Positions 12,815 through 21,233 are shown, counted from the stretch's first letter. The stretch: 21,345 nucleotides of DNA from Candidatus Hydrogenedentes bacterium UBA2224 (GCA_002348185.1 DDYW01000049.1:1-21345); one strand, 5' to 3'. Numbers and translations are program-made. The notes: a model not told the origin generated them from the sequence alone.

Positions 12815-14905
12815 ATGCGTGAACACGCCCCACTTTATACGCGGGCCCAAACGGCGGCCCGGTTCGCGATGGTCCTGTTCGGCGCCGCCTGCGTCGCAAG
12901 CGCGGCGTGCCCGGACGCAGGGCCGTCGGCCGTATGGCTCGACGCTCTCGAGATCGCCCGGGTCCAGCAGGATTGGGGCGAGCCGGGTGCAGGGCGCTCG
13001 GCCGGCCGCAACGAAATCACGATGGGGGGAACGCGGTACACGCACGGGCTGGGAACCCATGCGTTCAGCGAGTGCCATGTCGAATTGTCCGGGGGCTGCG
13101 AACGATTTACCGCTCTGGCCGGTATCGACGACGAAGTCGGCCGGAACGGTTCGGCGGTTTTCGAGGTGTGGGTGGATGGCGAGCGCCGCTGGACAAGCCC
13201 GGTCCTGCGCGGGGGCGATGCGGCTGTGCCCGTCGACGTGAAGCTCACCGGAGCGCGCCACCTGCTGCTGGTGGTGGATCCGACCGGCGACGGCATCCGT
13301 CTTGACCATGCCAACTGGGCGGAGGCGAGACTGTACCTCACGAAAGATGCCGGGCCGCATCCCCGTATTGTGGCGCCGCCGCCCATCGAACCGCCCGCGC
13401 TTGCCGATGCCCAGCCGCGCAGGCCGGAGATCAACGCGCCGCGCGTTGTGGGGTCCTCGCCGGGCAGGCCGTTTCTGTTTCGCATCCCCTGTGCGGGCGA
13501 GCGGCCGATCCAATTCGAGGCGGACAGTCTCCCTTCGGGCGTGACGCTGGACGCCGCCACCGGGCTCCTCCGCGGAACGCTTGAAGAGGAAGGCGTTCAC
13601 GAGATTCACCTTCGTGCGGCCAACAGACACGGCCACGGCCGTTACACCCTGCTGCTCGTGGCCGCTCCGGACTGCCTGGCCCTGACCCCGCCGATGGGAT
13701 GGAACTCCTGGAACGTCTGGGGCGACACCGTGGACGAAGAGAACGTCCGGGCCGCGGCGGACGCGCTCATTGCCACGCGCCTGGCCGATTATGGGTTTCA
13801 GTACGTCTGCATCGACGACGGCTGGGCCGGAGGACGGGATTCGCAGGGAAACATCCTCCCAAACGACCGCTTTCCCGATATGCCCGGACTGGTGCAGCAA
13901 CTCCATGGAATGGGCCTTAAGGCGGGCATCTACTCCTCGCCGGGCCGCACGACCTGTGCGGATTACGAAGGCAGTTACGAGCACGAACGCGATGACGCCC
14001 GGACCTTCGCCGCATGGGGCATCGATTTACTGAAATACGACTGGTGCTCCTACAGCGGGCTCGCGCAGGGAGAAGGCCGCGAGATGTTCGTGCGCCCCTA
14101 TCGAACCATGCGCCAGGCGCTGGATGCCTGTGGGCGCGACGTGGTCTATGCGCTCTGTCAGTACGGCATGGGCGAGGTCTGGGACTGGGCCGCTTCGCCC
14201 GCCGTGCGCGGCAATCAGTGGCGCACGACGGAAGACATCGCGGATACCTGGCCAAGCGTGGTCCACAATGCCCTGGCGACGGCCGCCGTCGCCGGATTCG
14301 CGGGTCCTGGCCACTGGAACGATGCCGACATGCTGGTGCTCGGCACGCTGGGCTGGGGGAAAGCGCCGCGCGAAACGCGCCTCAATCCCCGCGAACAGCA
14401 TACGCATGTGACGCTATGGACCCTGCTCCCCTCCCCCATGGTTCTGGGATGCGACTTGACCCGGATGGATGGGTTCACGCTCGCGCTGCTGACGAACCCC
14501 GAAGTCATCGCGGTACATCAGGACCCCCTGGGCAACCCCGCACGGTGTGTCGTAGGCCCGCTGGACGCCCCCGTCCAGGTCTGGTCGCGGCGCTTGTGGG
14601 ACGGCAGCCGGGCCGTGGCCCTGTTTAATCTGTCCCGCGGCCGCGCTCCTCTGGAAATCGGCGTGACGTGGTCTGAGCTGGGCCTGCCGGAGAAGCCGCA
14701 GCCGGTGCGTGACCTCTGGCGCAGGAAGAATCTGGGCCGACGCAGCGATGGCGTCGCGATGGCCGTCCCCCCGCACGGCTGCGCCCTGCTGAAAATCGGC
14801 CGCCCAATGAAGAACGCCGCGGCAATGACGGCACTGCGGCGGCGTTACGAAGAACGGCCCGGCGGGGAGGGTCACAGCCCCAGCGCGGCGTTAATCACCC
14901 GTTGA
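12815..14905 (+). CDS. Secreted NPCBM-GH27 alpha-galactosidase-like glycosidase
   Basis: Predicted exported retaining glycosidase of family GH27, which removes terminal alpha-galactose (or alpha-N-acetylgalactosamine) from glycans. In the 696-residue protein a signal peptide runs to about 31 (AMVLFGAACVASA). An NPCBM carbohydrate-binding domain follows at about 39-174 (YTHGLGTHAFSECHVEL, FTALAGIDDEVG, DHANWAEARL), then a short putative Ig fold at about 207-284 (LPSGVTLDAATGLLRGTL). The GH27 barrel is at about 289-580: PPMGWNSWN, CIDDGW, LLKYDWC with nucleophile Asp409, and WRTTEDIADTW with acid/base Asp474. A C-terminal beta domain ends near 665. The start is uncertain: a TTG at 12806 is in frame, and no Shine-Dalgarno is seen before the ATG at 12815, which lies 12 bases after the preceding terminator. 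The last 34 bp overlap the convergent gene. Confidence 0.9.
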   Translation: MREHAPLYTRAQTAARFAMVLFGAACVASAACPDAGPSAVWLDALEIARVQQDWGEPGAGRSAGRNEITMGGTRYTHGLGTHAFSECHVELSGGCERFTALAGIDDEVGRNGSAVFEVWVDGERRWTSPVLRGGDAAVPVDVKLTGARHLLLVVDPTGDGIRLDHANWAEARLYLTKDAGPHPRIVAPPPIEPPALADAQPRRPEINAPRVVGSSPGRPFLFRIPCAGERPIQFEADSLPSGVTLDAATGLLRGTLEEEGVHEIHLRAANRHGHGRYTLLLVAAPDCLALTPPMGWNSWNVWGDTVDEENVRAAADALIATRLADYGFQYVCIDDGWAGGRDSQGNILPNDRFPDMPGLVQQLHGMGLKAGIYSSPGRTTCADYEGSYEHERDDARTFAAWGIDLLKYDWCSYSGLAQGEGREMFVRPYRTMRQALDACGRDVVYALCQYGMGEVWDWAASPAVRGNQWRTTEDIADTWPSVVHNALATAAVAGFAGPGHWNDADMLVLGTLGWGKAPRETRLNPREQHTHVTLWTLLPSPMVLGCDLTRMDGFTLALLTNPEVIAVHQDPLGNPARCVVGPLDAPVQVWSRRLWDGSRAVALFNLSRGRAPLEIGVTWSELGLPEKPQPVRDLWRRKNLGRRSDGVAMAVPPHGCALLKIGRPMKNAAAMTALRRRYEERPGGEGHSPSAALITR

Positions 14906-17900
14906 ATATCAACGGCATTGGTCGTTCCGTCGGAATTGACGTCGGTATTGGCGCCCGGCGGTAACGTGAGTCCCAGCGCGCCGTTAATGACCAGTTGGAC
15001 ATCCACGGCATTGACCACGCCATCCCGGTTGATGTCTTCCCCCGAGGGCGGTAACAGCGCCGCGAAAAACGTGAAATGACCGGCTTCCACGGTGGCATAG
15101 TCCACCGGGTCGCCGTCCACGAACTGCACATTGGATAGCCCTTCCGTGCTCCAGTAGCCGGCGTCCTCATCGTACCCGGCCACCATCAGTTGGCCGGGGT
15201 TGGAGACCGTCGCGTTGAGCGGGATCCGAAGCGTGACCGGCAGAGCGAATACCGTGCCCTGCGGTCCGGCCTCGATGACTTCGCTCACCGCGCCCGCGGG
15301 CGCCTTGGGGCTGCTGCTTGCGGGCACCCGCCCGAGGGTCGCGACCACCGGCTCGGCAACCGCGCCCGCGGGGAGGGTCAACCGCGCCCCGTTGATCGCA
15401 CTGCCGACATTGTTGACCGTGATGACCGTCACGGCCGCGGGATTAACCTCGCCGGACGCGCCCGGCGCCTCCTGCGTAACCGTCACGTAGATCGAGTCCT
15501 GCGTGGAGACGCCTTCGTTATCGGTCACGGTGAGGAGAGCTTCGTAACTGCCGCGGCTGTCCGCCGGATAGGTGTACGCCGGACTCTGCGCGGTGTCGGT
15601 GTAGCCCGTACCGAATTCCCAGAAGTACTTCACGACGACGCCGTCCGGGTCGTTGCCCGTGCCCGTAAACTGTACCTGGAACGGTGCCGCGCCGGCCCGG
15701 GGCGACGCGCCCGCGGAAGCCGTGGGCGGCTCGTTCGCCGGATCGTTGACGTTGATCTGCCGGGTGGTCTGATTCGAGAGACCGCTGTTGTCCCGCACCG
15801 TGAACGTCACCGTGTACGCGCCCGGGCTGGCGTAGGTGTACTCAGGCGTGGCTCCGGTCTGGATGCCGCTGCCTTCGCCGAAATTCCACTGATACAGCGC
15901 TATCCCCCACTCGTCGCTGGAGGCGCCGCCGTTGAAGCTGACCGTGAGCGGGGCGTCGCCGGATACCGGCGTGGCGCCCAGGACCGCGACGGGCTTGACC
16001 GTATCGCGCACGCCGCCGGGACCTCCGTCCGCCCCCACATCATTGCGGGTGCCGTCTTTGTCGTTGTAACTCGCCAGCGGCGACCCCGCGTTCCTGCATG
16101 GGGAAGCGGCCTTCAGATGGAAGTTTCGGGTGGCGGCGTCCACAAACGCTGGATTCGCGATGAAGTCCGTGGCAGCGGCCGCCACGCCACTGAAATTGGC
16201 CGTGTTGGCATGGAAACAGTTGTAGCCCGAGTCCGCCACGCTGCCCGAATCCGCCGCGAACCCCGTGTTGTTATTGCTGAAGATGTTGTTGTAGACCACC
16301 GGAAACACCGCGCCGGCCTCCCCGCGCAAGCCCTGGATGGAGTTCTGGTAGACGGTGTTGTTCTCGAAGAACACCGAGGCCGCCGCCCCGGCGAGCAGCC
16401 CCCGGTAGCTGTTGGCCAGGACGCAGTTGCTCACGCGGCATTCGCTCGAGGACGGCACGTACAGCGCCGCGGCCGCCCCGGCATCGCGGATGGTGAATCC
16501 GCGGATGGCCGTATCGTCCGCCGCGGTCACCACGCGCAGTCCCGCGCCGCCGCCGGCGATGTGCGTACGATAGGCGCCGCTGGCGCTTTCGAGCGTCACG
16601 CCCCGTTTCAGCGTGACCCGTTCGTCGTAGGTGCCCGAGCGCACAATGACGAAGTCGCCCCGGCCGGACACGGTCTTATTGATGGCCTCGGCGATCGTTG
16701 TAAAGGGTTTCGCCGACGAGCCGTCGCCGCCGCCCACGGCGCTGTCGTCGACATAGAACACCTGGGCCGTTCCAAGATACTGGTAGACCTCGCCGCCCGC
16801 GAAGTCGCCGTTGCCCGCGCCTTCCCCGCCCAGGGGGTAGCTGCCCGAATGTGACAGGATGCTGTCGTCGTCAATCAAGTTGAGGCCGACGGTTCCCTGG
16901 CCCGTGCCGATAGCGACGGTGACCAGCCAGTCCGCACCGTCGCCATTGGGAGTGGCATCGTCATCCAGTTCACCGTCAGCAAGGAATTCAACATCAACGA
17001 CGCTGGTGATGGATGAACCCGAGACTCCGGACTCCACGAGCACGAAGTCGGCGGCATCCACGCCAGAGACATCCTCGGTGAACTTCACATGAAAACGGAC
17101 CGAGGTGGCCGCTGTGGGCGATGCGTCGGCGCGCGTGATCCCGCTGCAGACCGGAGCGCCAAAGCCCAGGACGGTAACCTCCGTCGTCGGCTCGTCGGGG
17201 TCGTTGGAGTAGATGCGCACCGTCGCCTCACGCGGCCCGATGGTGACCGGTCTGAAAATCACCTCGAGGTCGATACTGCCGCCCGGGGGAATCGGGTCGT
17301 TTGCGGGCACGTTCTGGAAGGCGAAGTCATCGATGAAGCCTTTGCAGATGCAGAAATTGACCTCCATCTCGACATTGCCGGTGTTCTCGATGGTGATGAT
17401 CTGCGGGTCGGACCACGAGCCCGTGCGCGGGAACGTTCCGAAATCGAGGAGGCTCGTGTTTACGGCGATCTCCGGAGCCGTTGACGACGGAATACTGAGG
17501 GTGAGGAACGCCTCGTCAAGCACGGGGCCATCCGTGGAACCATATTGCTCCGCGGCCTTTCCACCGTCCTCCCAGTGGATGAAGCGCACGCCCGGTCCAT
17601 AGCCGCTGAAGGTGTGGGTCTTCTGCTGCCACGTTCTGCTCGTCGTGAATTCGCCGGAATCATACGGGGTGCCTATCACGGTTGTTCCATCCGCCCCCCG
17701 TAACTCCACTTTCAGGTACGCCGTATCGGTATAGATGGGTATGTACCGCGTGGAGAAGCCGCGGAACCACTCGGATACGGTGATGTCGGGCGCGGCGTCC
17801 AATTCCCCCGCCGTGTAGCCCAGGGCCAGCAGGTCGACGGTCTGACTGCGGCGGCACCAATTAATAAGAGGATCGGGAGGAGTGGTCACAGGGCCGACAG

Positions 17901-18156
17901 AGCCGTCGGTGAAAAACATGGCGCATCCGTCACGTTCGTCGTCCAAGTCTCTGTCCAGACCATAGGGTCCGGGGCCAGCGCTCCAGCCGCCGCCCGGCGC
18001 TTCGAGGATGACCCAGCCGCTCAGGTCGCCGGTTTCGGCGCTCGGGTTCATCAAGAGGTTCTGCCCTGCCGCCGTCAGACAGAAAAGGCCCATCATCGCG
18101 CCTGCAACGATCCTGGCCGTGCGGTTTTCCCCCTTCACAACACCTGTCATTTTCAT
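14872..18156 (-). CDS. Large exported multidomain protein: beta-helix, PKD repeats, dockerin-type C-terminus
   Basis: A 1094-residue exported protein with an apparent order of domains. Signal peptide to about 31; a jelly-roll-like region opening NLLMNPSAETGDLSGW (33-222); an ASH/HYDIN-like Ig fold (226-333, with GSIDLEVIFRPVTIGPRE); a further Ig/Calx-like region (334-465); a right-handed parallel beta-helix of the DUF1565 kind (466-717, opening YVDDSAVGGGDGSSAKPFTT). Two PKD domains follow (about 720-805 and 808-895), a ZU5-like segment with ARLTLPAGAV (900-1035), and a dockerin-type pair of calcium loops, DINRDGVVNAVD (1041-1052) and DVNSDGTTNAVD (1072-1083). It probably sits outside the cell or on the surface; ligand and partner are unknown. 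The ATG at 18156 follows AAGGGG. The 3' end overlaps the GH27 gene by 34 bp on the other strand. Confidence 0.88.
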   Translation of the reverse strand: MKMTGVVKGENRTARIVAGAMMGLFCLTAAGQNLLMNPSAETGDLSGWVILEAPGGGWSAGPGPYGLDRDLDDERDGCAMFFTDGSVGPVTTPPDPLINWCRRSQTVDLLALGYTAGELDAAPDITVSEWFRGFSTRYIPIYTDTAYLKVELRGADGTTVIGTPYDSGEFTTSRTWQQKTHTFSGYGPGVRFIHWEDGGKAAEQYGSTDGPVLDEAFLTLSIPSSTAPEIAVNTSLLDFGTFPRTGSWSDPQIITIENTGNVEMEVNFCICKGFIDDFAFQNVPANDPIPPGGSIDLEVIFRPVTIGPREATVRIYSNDPDEPTTEVTVLGFGAPVCSGITRADASPTAATSVRFHVKFTEDVSGVDAADFVLVESGVSGSSITSVVDVEFLADGELDDDATPNGDGADWLVTVAIGTGQGTVGLNLIDDDSILSHSGSYPLGGEGAGNGDFAGGEVYQYLGTAQVFYVDDSAVGGGDGSSAKPFTTIAEAINKTVSGRGDFVIVRSGTYDERVTLKRGVTLESASGAYRTHIAGGGAGLRVVTAADDTAIRGFTIRDAGAAAALYVPSSSECRVSNCVLANSYRGLLAGAAASVFFENNTVYQNSIQGLRGEAGAVFPVVYNNIFSNNNTGFAADSGSVADSGYNCFHANTANFSGVAAAATDFIANPAFVDAATRNFHLKAASPCRNAGSPLASYNDKDGTRNDVGADGGPGGVRDTVKPVAVLGATPVSGDAPLTVSFNGGASSDEWGIALYQWNFGEGSGIQTGATPEYTYASPGAYTVTFTVRDNSGLSNQTTRQINVNDPANEPPTASAGASPRAGAAPFQVQFTGTGNDPDGVVVKYFWEFGTGYTDTAQSPAYTYPADSRGSYEALLTVTDNEGVSTQDSIYVTVTQEAPGASGEVNPAAVTVITVNNVGSAINGARLTLPAGAVAEPVVATLGRVPASSSPKAPAGAVSEVIEAGPQGTVFALPVTLRIPLNATVSNPGQLMVAGYDEDAGYWSTEGLSNVQFVDGDPVDYATVEAGHFTFFAALLPPSGEDINRDGVVNAVDVQLVINGALGLTLPPGANTDVNSDGTTNAVDIQRVINAALGL

Positions 18157-18287
18157 AAAAACCCCTTGCCTGGTTCGGCTGGCTTAGGCAACCGCCCCAT
18201 GAATGATGTTTATGTCGCGTTGCGAGCAGACGTACCCCGGGAACCCTGCCGGCGTGTTGGCTCGGAAGCACAGGGCTCCTTTTTAAT

Positions 18288-18293
18288 ATTATA
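18288..18293 (-). promoter_or_regulatory. Perfect -10 box (TATAAT) upstream of the 1094-residue protein gene
   Basis: Reading the minus strand, TATAAT is followed by ATTAAAAAGG, an AT-rich patch in a GC-rich region, 132 bp upstream of the start at 18156. No good -35 is seen at 16-18 bp; the best candidate, GAGACA, is 19 bp away. Confidence 0.4.
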
Positions 18294-18441
18294 CCTCGGG
18301 AAATGGCCCGTGTGTCTCCCGGAAAAAGCAGAAATCCGCAAACACCGGCCGCTGAACCCGGAAAACCTGAAAATCACCGGCTGCGGTATTGGGCGTCCGG
18401 TTTCGCGTTCGTGGCGGGCGGCGGCTGGGAGGCCCAACGCC

Positions 18442-19743
18442 TCAGGTTAGTTTCCACGGTTCGCGGTATTCGTAATGGAGCAGTTCGTTCGCCTTTTCGT
18501 GGTTGGTGATGCGCTCCGCGACGGGGTCCCATTCGAGGCGTTCGCCGACCTCGAGCGAGATGTTGCCGAGCAACGCGATGGTCGTCGATTTGTGGCCTTC
18601 CTCGATGCTGCAGTGGGGGGTCTCGCGCGACTTGACGCAGTCCAGGAAATTGCGGATGTGCTGGGCGGTGGGGTCGTTCACCTCACCTTTGATCTCGACG
18701 GGTTCCATGCGTTTTTCGCGGTCGTGGAACTGGCCGCCGAATTCGGGCACGACTTCGAAGCGCGCTCCCTGATAATAGAGGGTGCCGAGGGTGCCTCGGA
18801 ATTCGACCATGCCCGAGCGCAGGAGGGGATTGCTGCTGGTTTCGTACTGGCTGAAATGCACCATGCGCCGGGAGGGGAACGCGTACACCACTTCCATGGT
18901 GTCGGGGATGCTGCGCGCATCGTCAAGCAGGAGGCGTCCGCCCATGGCGCAGATCGAGGTCGGCACGTCCTCGTTCAGCACCATGCGGAAGGCGTCGAAG
19001 TAGTGCACGCCCCAGTTCGCGAGTTGCGACGAGAACTCTTTGTGCCACCGGAAATTGTAAGGCGCGATGGCGGCATTGAACGGGCGGTACGGTCGCGGCC
19101 CGAGCCACATATCCCAGTCGAGTCCGGCAGGGGGATCGCTGTCGGGGGGATTGCCGATGCCGTCCGGCCACATATTGCTCACGCGGCAGCATCGCCCCAC
19201 CACGACCGGGCCGATCTTGTCCGCTTGCACGAAATCGCGGACCTTGGCCAGGGTGTCGCACGAGCGCCGCTGAATACCGACCTGGACCACGCGGTTGGTC
19301 CGGCGCACGGCTTCGATCATGCGGCGGCCTTCGAGGACGGTGATCGACAGGGGTTTCTCGACGTAGACATCGAGCCCCGCCTCGCAGGCGTCGATGGTCT
19401 GCAGGGCGTGCCAGTGATCGGGCGTGGCGATGACGACCGCGTCGAGCTGTTCCCTTTCGAGCATCTGGCGGTAGTCGCCGTAGAGTGCGACTGTGTTGGG
19501 AACGCTGGCGGCCCACTTTTCGATGGTGGGGCGGTAGACATCGCACAAGGCCACCACTTCGGCGTCTTCAAACGGTGTGGTGCATCCGAGCAACTGCCCG
19601 CCCCGGTTCGCCACCCCGATGAACCCCAGGCGGATGCGCTCGTTGGCGCCGGCCGCGCGCGACGAGACCAGCGCGGAGACGGCGCCCGCCGCCGCCAGGG
19701 TTCCCGATTGGACAAACTGTCTGCGACTGACTTTCAGGGCCAT
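18442..19743 (-). CDS. Tat-exported Gfo/Idh/MocA-family oxidoreductase
   Basis: NAD(P)-dependent oxidoreductases of this family act on sugars, inositols and their derivatives. The 433-residue protein starts with a twin-arginine signal (SRRQFVQSGTLAAAGAVSAL, residues 6-25) and AxA-type cleavage near 30-33. The Rossmann fold follows: IRLGFIGVANRGGQ (37-50), ALCDVY at about 65-70, ATPDHWHA (106-113) and the conserved EKP (129-131) with a nicotinamide-side Lys. A C-terminal Gfo/Idh/MocA_C domain includes NWGVHYFDAFRMVL, where the His is likely catalytic. The ATG at 19743 follows AGGAGGA with 8-9 bp spacing. Tat-exported members are common in planctomycete-like bacteria and fold with cofactor before export, so it probably works in the periplasm. 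It follows the glycosyltransferase gene after 47 bp on the same strand and may share its transcript. Confidence 0.92.
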   Translation of the reverse strand: MALKVSRRQFVQSGTLAAAGAVSALVSSRAAGANERIRLGFIGVANRGGQLLGCTTPFEDAEVVALCDVYRPTIEKWAASVPNTVALYGDYRQMLEREQLDAVVIATPDHWHALQTIDACEAGLDVYVEKPLSITVLEGRRMIEAVRRTNRVVQVGIQRRSCDTLAKVRDFVQADKIGPVVVGRCCRVSNMWPDGIGNPPDSDPPAGLDWDMWLGPRPYRPFNAAIAPYNFRWHKEFSSQLANWGVHYFDAFRMVLNEDVPTSICAMGGRLLLDDARSIPDTMEVVYAFPSRRMVHFSQYETSSNPLLRSGMVEFRGTLGTLYYQGARFEVVPEFGGQFHDREKRMEPVEIKGEVNDPTAQHIRNFLDCVKSRETPHCSIEEGHKSTTIALLGNISLEVGERLEWDPVAERITNHEKANELLHYEYREPWKLT

Positions 19744-19790
19744 TTGAGAGATCCTCCTGTCTGTTGTTCGGGTGTCTGTGCCGCGCGCCA

Positions 19791-20912
19791 TCATACCGGC
19801 TTCGGGCGGCGGGGCTTGCGGAACACCAGGTAACGGCTGATGCCGAAGTTGATGAGCATGCCCGCGGCAATGCCAAACAGCGCGGCCGCCTGCGGCAGTC
19901 GTGCCAGGAAGGCCGACTGGCGTATCAACGCGAGCGTTACCGCGTAATTGGCCAGGGCGCCCACGCTGCTCGCGCCCGCAAATCCCAGGAACTGCCGGGG
20001 AAGCGACGCCTGCCGCGCATACGAAAACGTGAACCGGCGGTTCAGAGCGAAGTTGAACACCATGGCTCCGAAAATCGCTACCGCCACGGCAATCGCCAGG
20101 GGGACGTTCAGCAGGTCGAGCACGGTCAGGACCGCCAGATTGACAAGCGTGCCCAATCCGCCCACCACCGCGAACTGCGAAAAATGCGCCCAGCCGCCGT
20201 AGCGGTAGATGAAGAGGCGGCGCAGATGCTGAAGGTAGCGCAACTGTTCGGCCAGGGTGAGCTTGCTCTCCCCCAGCCTCCGGTCCGTGAAATGAATGGG
20301 CACTTCCTTGATGAACTCGCACCGCGATTTCACGAGCAGTTCGAGCCCGATCTTGTAGCCAATGGGATTGAGGTCCTGAGCAGCGGCGAAGGTCTCGCGC
20401 CGGAGCGCGAAAAAGCCGCTCATGGGGTCGTTGGCGCACGTGAACGGCCGCGCCAGCAGGGTCGCCACGCGGCTGTTGAGACGGCGGAACAGACTCCAGC
20501 GCTCGTCGGTCGTGCCGCCCTGGACGTACCGCGAGCCGATGACAAAATCGTAGTCCTGCGACAGCGCCTCGAGCAGTTCGGGAATGGCTTCCGGCGGGTG
20601 GCTCAGATCGGCGTCCATGCAGACGAGCACGTCGTTCCGGGCGAGGCGCATGCCGTCGACGACTGCCGGCCCCAGGCCCCGGTTTTCCTTGCGCACGGTA
20701 AGACGGACCCAGGGTCTTTGGAGCCCGCGCACCACGTCCTCGATTCCGTCATTGCTGTCGTCGTCCATGATCAGGAGTTCGAGGTCCAGGTGGCGCTCAT
20801 CCCGCATGCGGGCGATGCGGTCGACCAGCAGGGGAATATTGTCCGCCTCCCGGTACGTCGGCACCACGACCGATACCGACGGAAACGGAGCAGACTGTGC
20901 GCTCGTTGTCAT
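19791..20912 (-). CDS. Glycosyltransferase family 2 (dolichol-P-mannose synthase-like) with C-terminal GtrA membrane domain
   Basis: The 373-residue protein has a GT2 domain at about 10-235: VSVVVPTYREADNIPLLV, MDDDSNDG, the DxD motif MDADLSHPPE with Asp100/Asp102 and GSRYVQGG. A four-helix GtrA domain follows at 244-366 (FSQFAVVGGLGTLVNLAVL, NFALNRRFTFSY, LINFGISRYLVF). Such enzymes move a sugar from a nucleotide sugar to undecaprenyl or dolichyl phosphate at the inner membrane, and GtrA parts are linked to flipping the lipid-linked sugar; the sugar is not determinable. The ATG at 20912 is chosen because upstream in-frame codons to 20984 look non-coding; GGTGGAG lies 11 bases ahead, a rather long spacing. 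The product could supply glycans for envelope proteins or O-antigen-like polymers. Confidence 0.9.
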   Translation of the reverse strand: MTTSAQSAPFPSVSVVVPTYREADNIPLLVDRIARMRDERHLDLELLIMDDDSNDGIEDVVRGLQRPWVRLTVRKENRGLGPAVVDGMRLARNDVLVCMDADLSHPPEAIPELLEALSQDYDFVIGSRYVQGGTTDERWSLFRRLNSRVATLLARPFTCANDPMSGFFALRRETFAAAQDLNPIGYKIGLELLVKSRCEFIKEVPIHFTDRRLGESKLTLAEQLRYLQHLRRLFIYRYGGWAHFSQFAVVGGLGTLVNLAVLTVLDLLNVPLAIAVAVAIFGAMVFNFALNRRFTFSYARQASLPRQFLGFAGASSVGALANYAVTLALIRQSAFLARLPQAAALFGIAAGMLINFGISRYLVFRKPRRPKPV

Positions 20913-21070
20913 ACGAACGGAATCTCCACCTGGCTCGAGCGCGAGCCCCACGCTCCCTTCAGCCACCCCATGCCCACAGACCATTCATGGGAGTGTACGC
21001 GGTTTTCCGCGATGGCGTCAAACCGTGGAGCCGTGCCAAATCGACGGAGAAGCGGTCGAGCGCGGAGCGG

Positions 21071-21152
21071 TGGACGGAATGGACGGGGACCTCTGGGCCA
21101 AAGAGTCCAGCCCCGCGTTTTTGCGCACGGCCAGCCCCGCCAGCGGGGGACA
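21071..21152 (+). repeat. Dispersed intergenic repeat, copy 2
   Basis: Matches 9373-9451 in the same orientation: 38 of 45 ungapped positions in the left block (21071-21115), then the identical 14-mer core GCCAGCGGGGGACA (21139-21152), with 23 instead of 20 bases between the two. The bases just before the core make CCCCGC/GCGGGG with CA as loop. Confidence 0.8.
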
Positions 21153-21179
21153 CAAGGCGGGGACGCGCGAATTTAGAGC

Positions 21180-21200
21180 CCTCGCCTTGCGTTGGCGAGG
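21180..21200. repeat. Perfect 7-bp inverted repeat
   Basis: CCTCGCC (21180-21186) and GGCGAGG (21194-21200) flank the 7-nt loop TTGCGTT. The hairpin is five bases from the next one. It has no T tract on either strand. Confidence 0.7.
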
Positions 21201-21205
21201 CATAC

Positions 21206-21223
21206 AGGGCTTGTTCAAGCCCT
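21206..21223. repeat. Perfect 7-bp inverted repeat, tight loop
   Basis: AGGGCTT (21206-21212) and AAGCCCT (21217-21223) flank GTTC. It lies 11 bases beyond the stop of the minus-strand gene ending at 21234, where a terminator would be expected, but no T tract follows. Confidence 0.7.
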
Positions 21224-21233
21224 TCACAGTCGT

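Larger units (their letters stand above)
20913..21233. other. 321-bp gene-free region with repeats and hairpins
   Basis: Apart from the promoter that the glycosyltransferase gene must have, this stretch holds the second copy of the dispersed repeat (21071-21152) with two TGGACGG 9-mers (21069-21086), and two perfect hairpins at 21180-21223. I see no gene in it. Confidence 0.6.

Noticed and set aside
11008..12816. Long minus-strand frame (602 codons) over the barrel-protein gene
   Set aside because: Antisense to a gene with signal peptide, promoter and terminator; no family resemblance; typical shadow frame of a GC-rich gene.
15190..16854. Long plus-strand frame (554 codons) over the beta-helix gene
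   Set aside because: Arg/Gly/Val-rich shadow of the domain-bearing minus-strand gene; no start context.
18310..18441. A terminator for the oxidoreductase gene in the TTGGGC/GCCCAA inverted repeat
   Set aside because: The arms are only 6 bp with a loop of nearly 40 bases and no T tract, so a terminator is not supported.
18475..19833. Long plus-strand frame over the Gfo/Idh/MocA gene, and a similar one over the glycosyltransferase gene (19764-21176)
   Set aside because: Both are antisense to genes with clear conserved motifs and have no ribosome site; they arise from GC-rich codon use.
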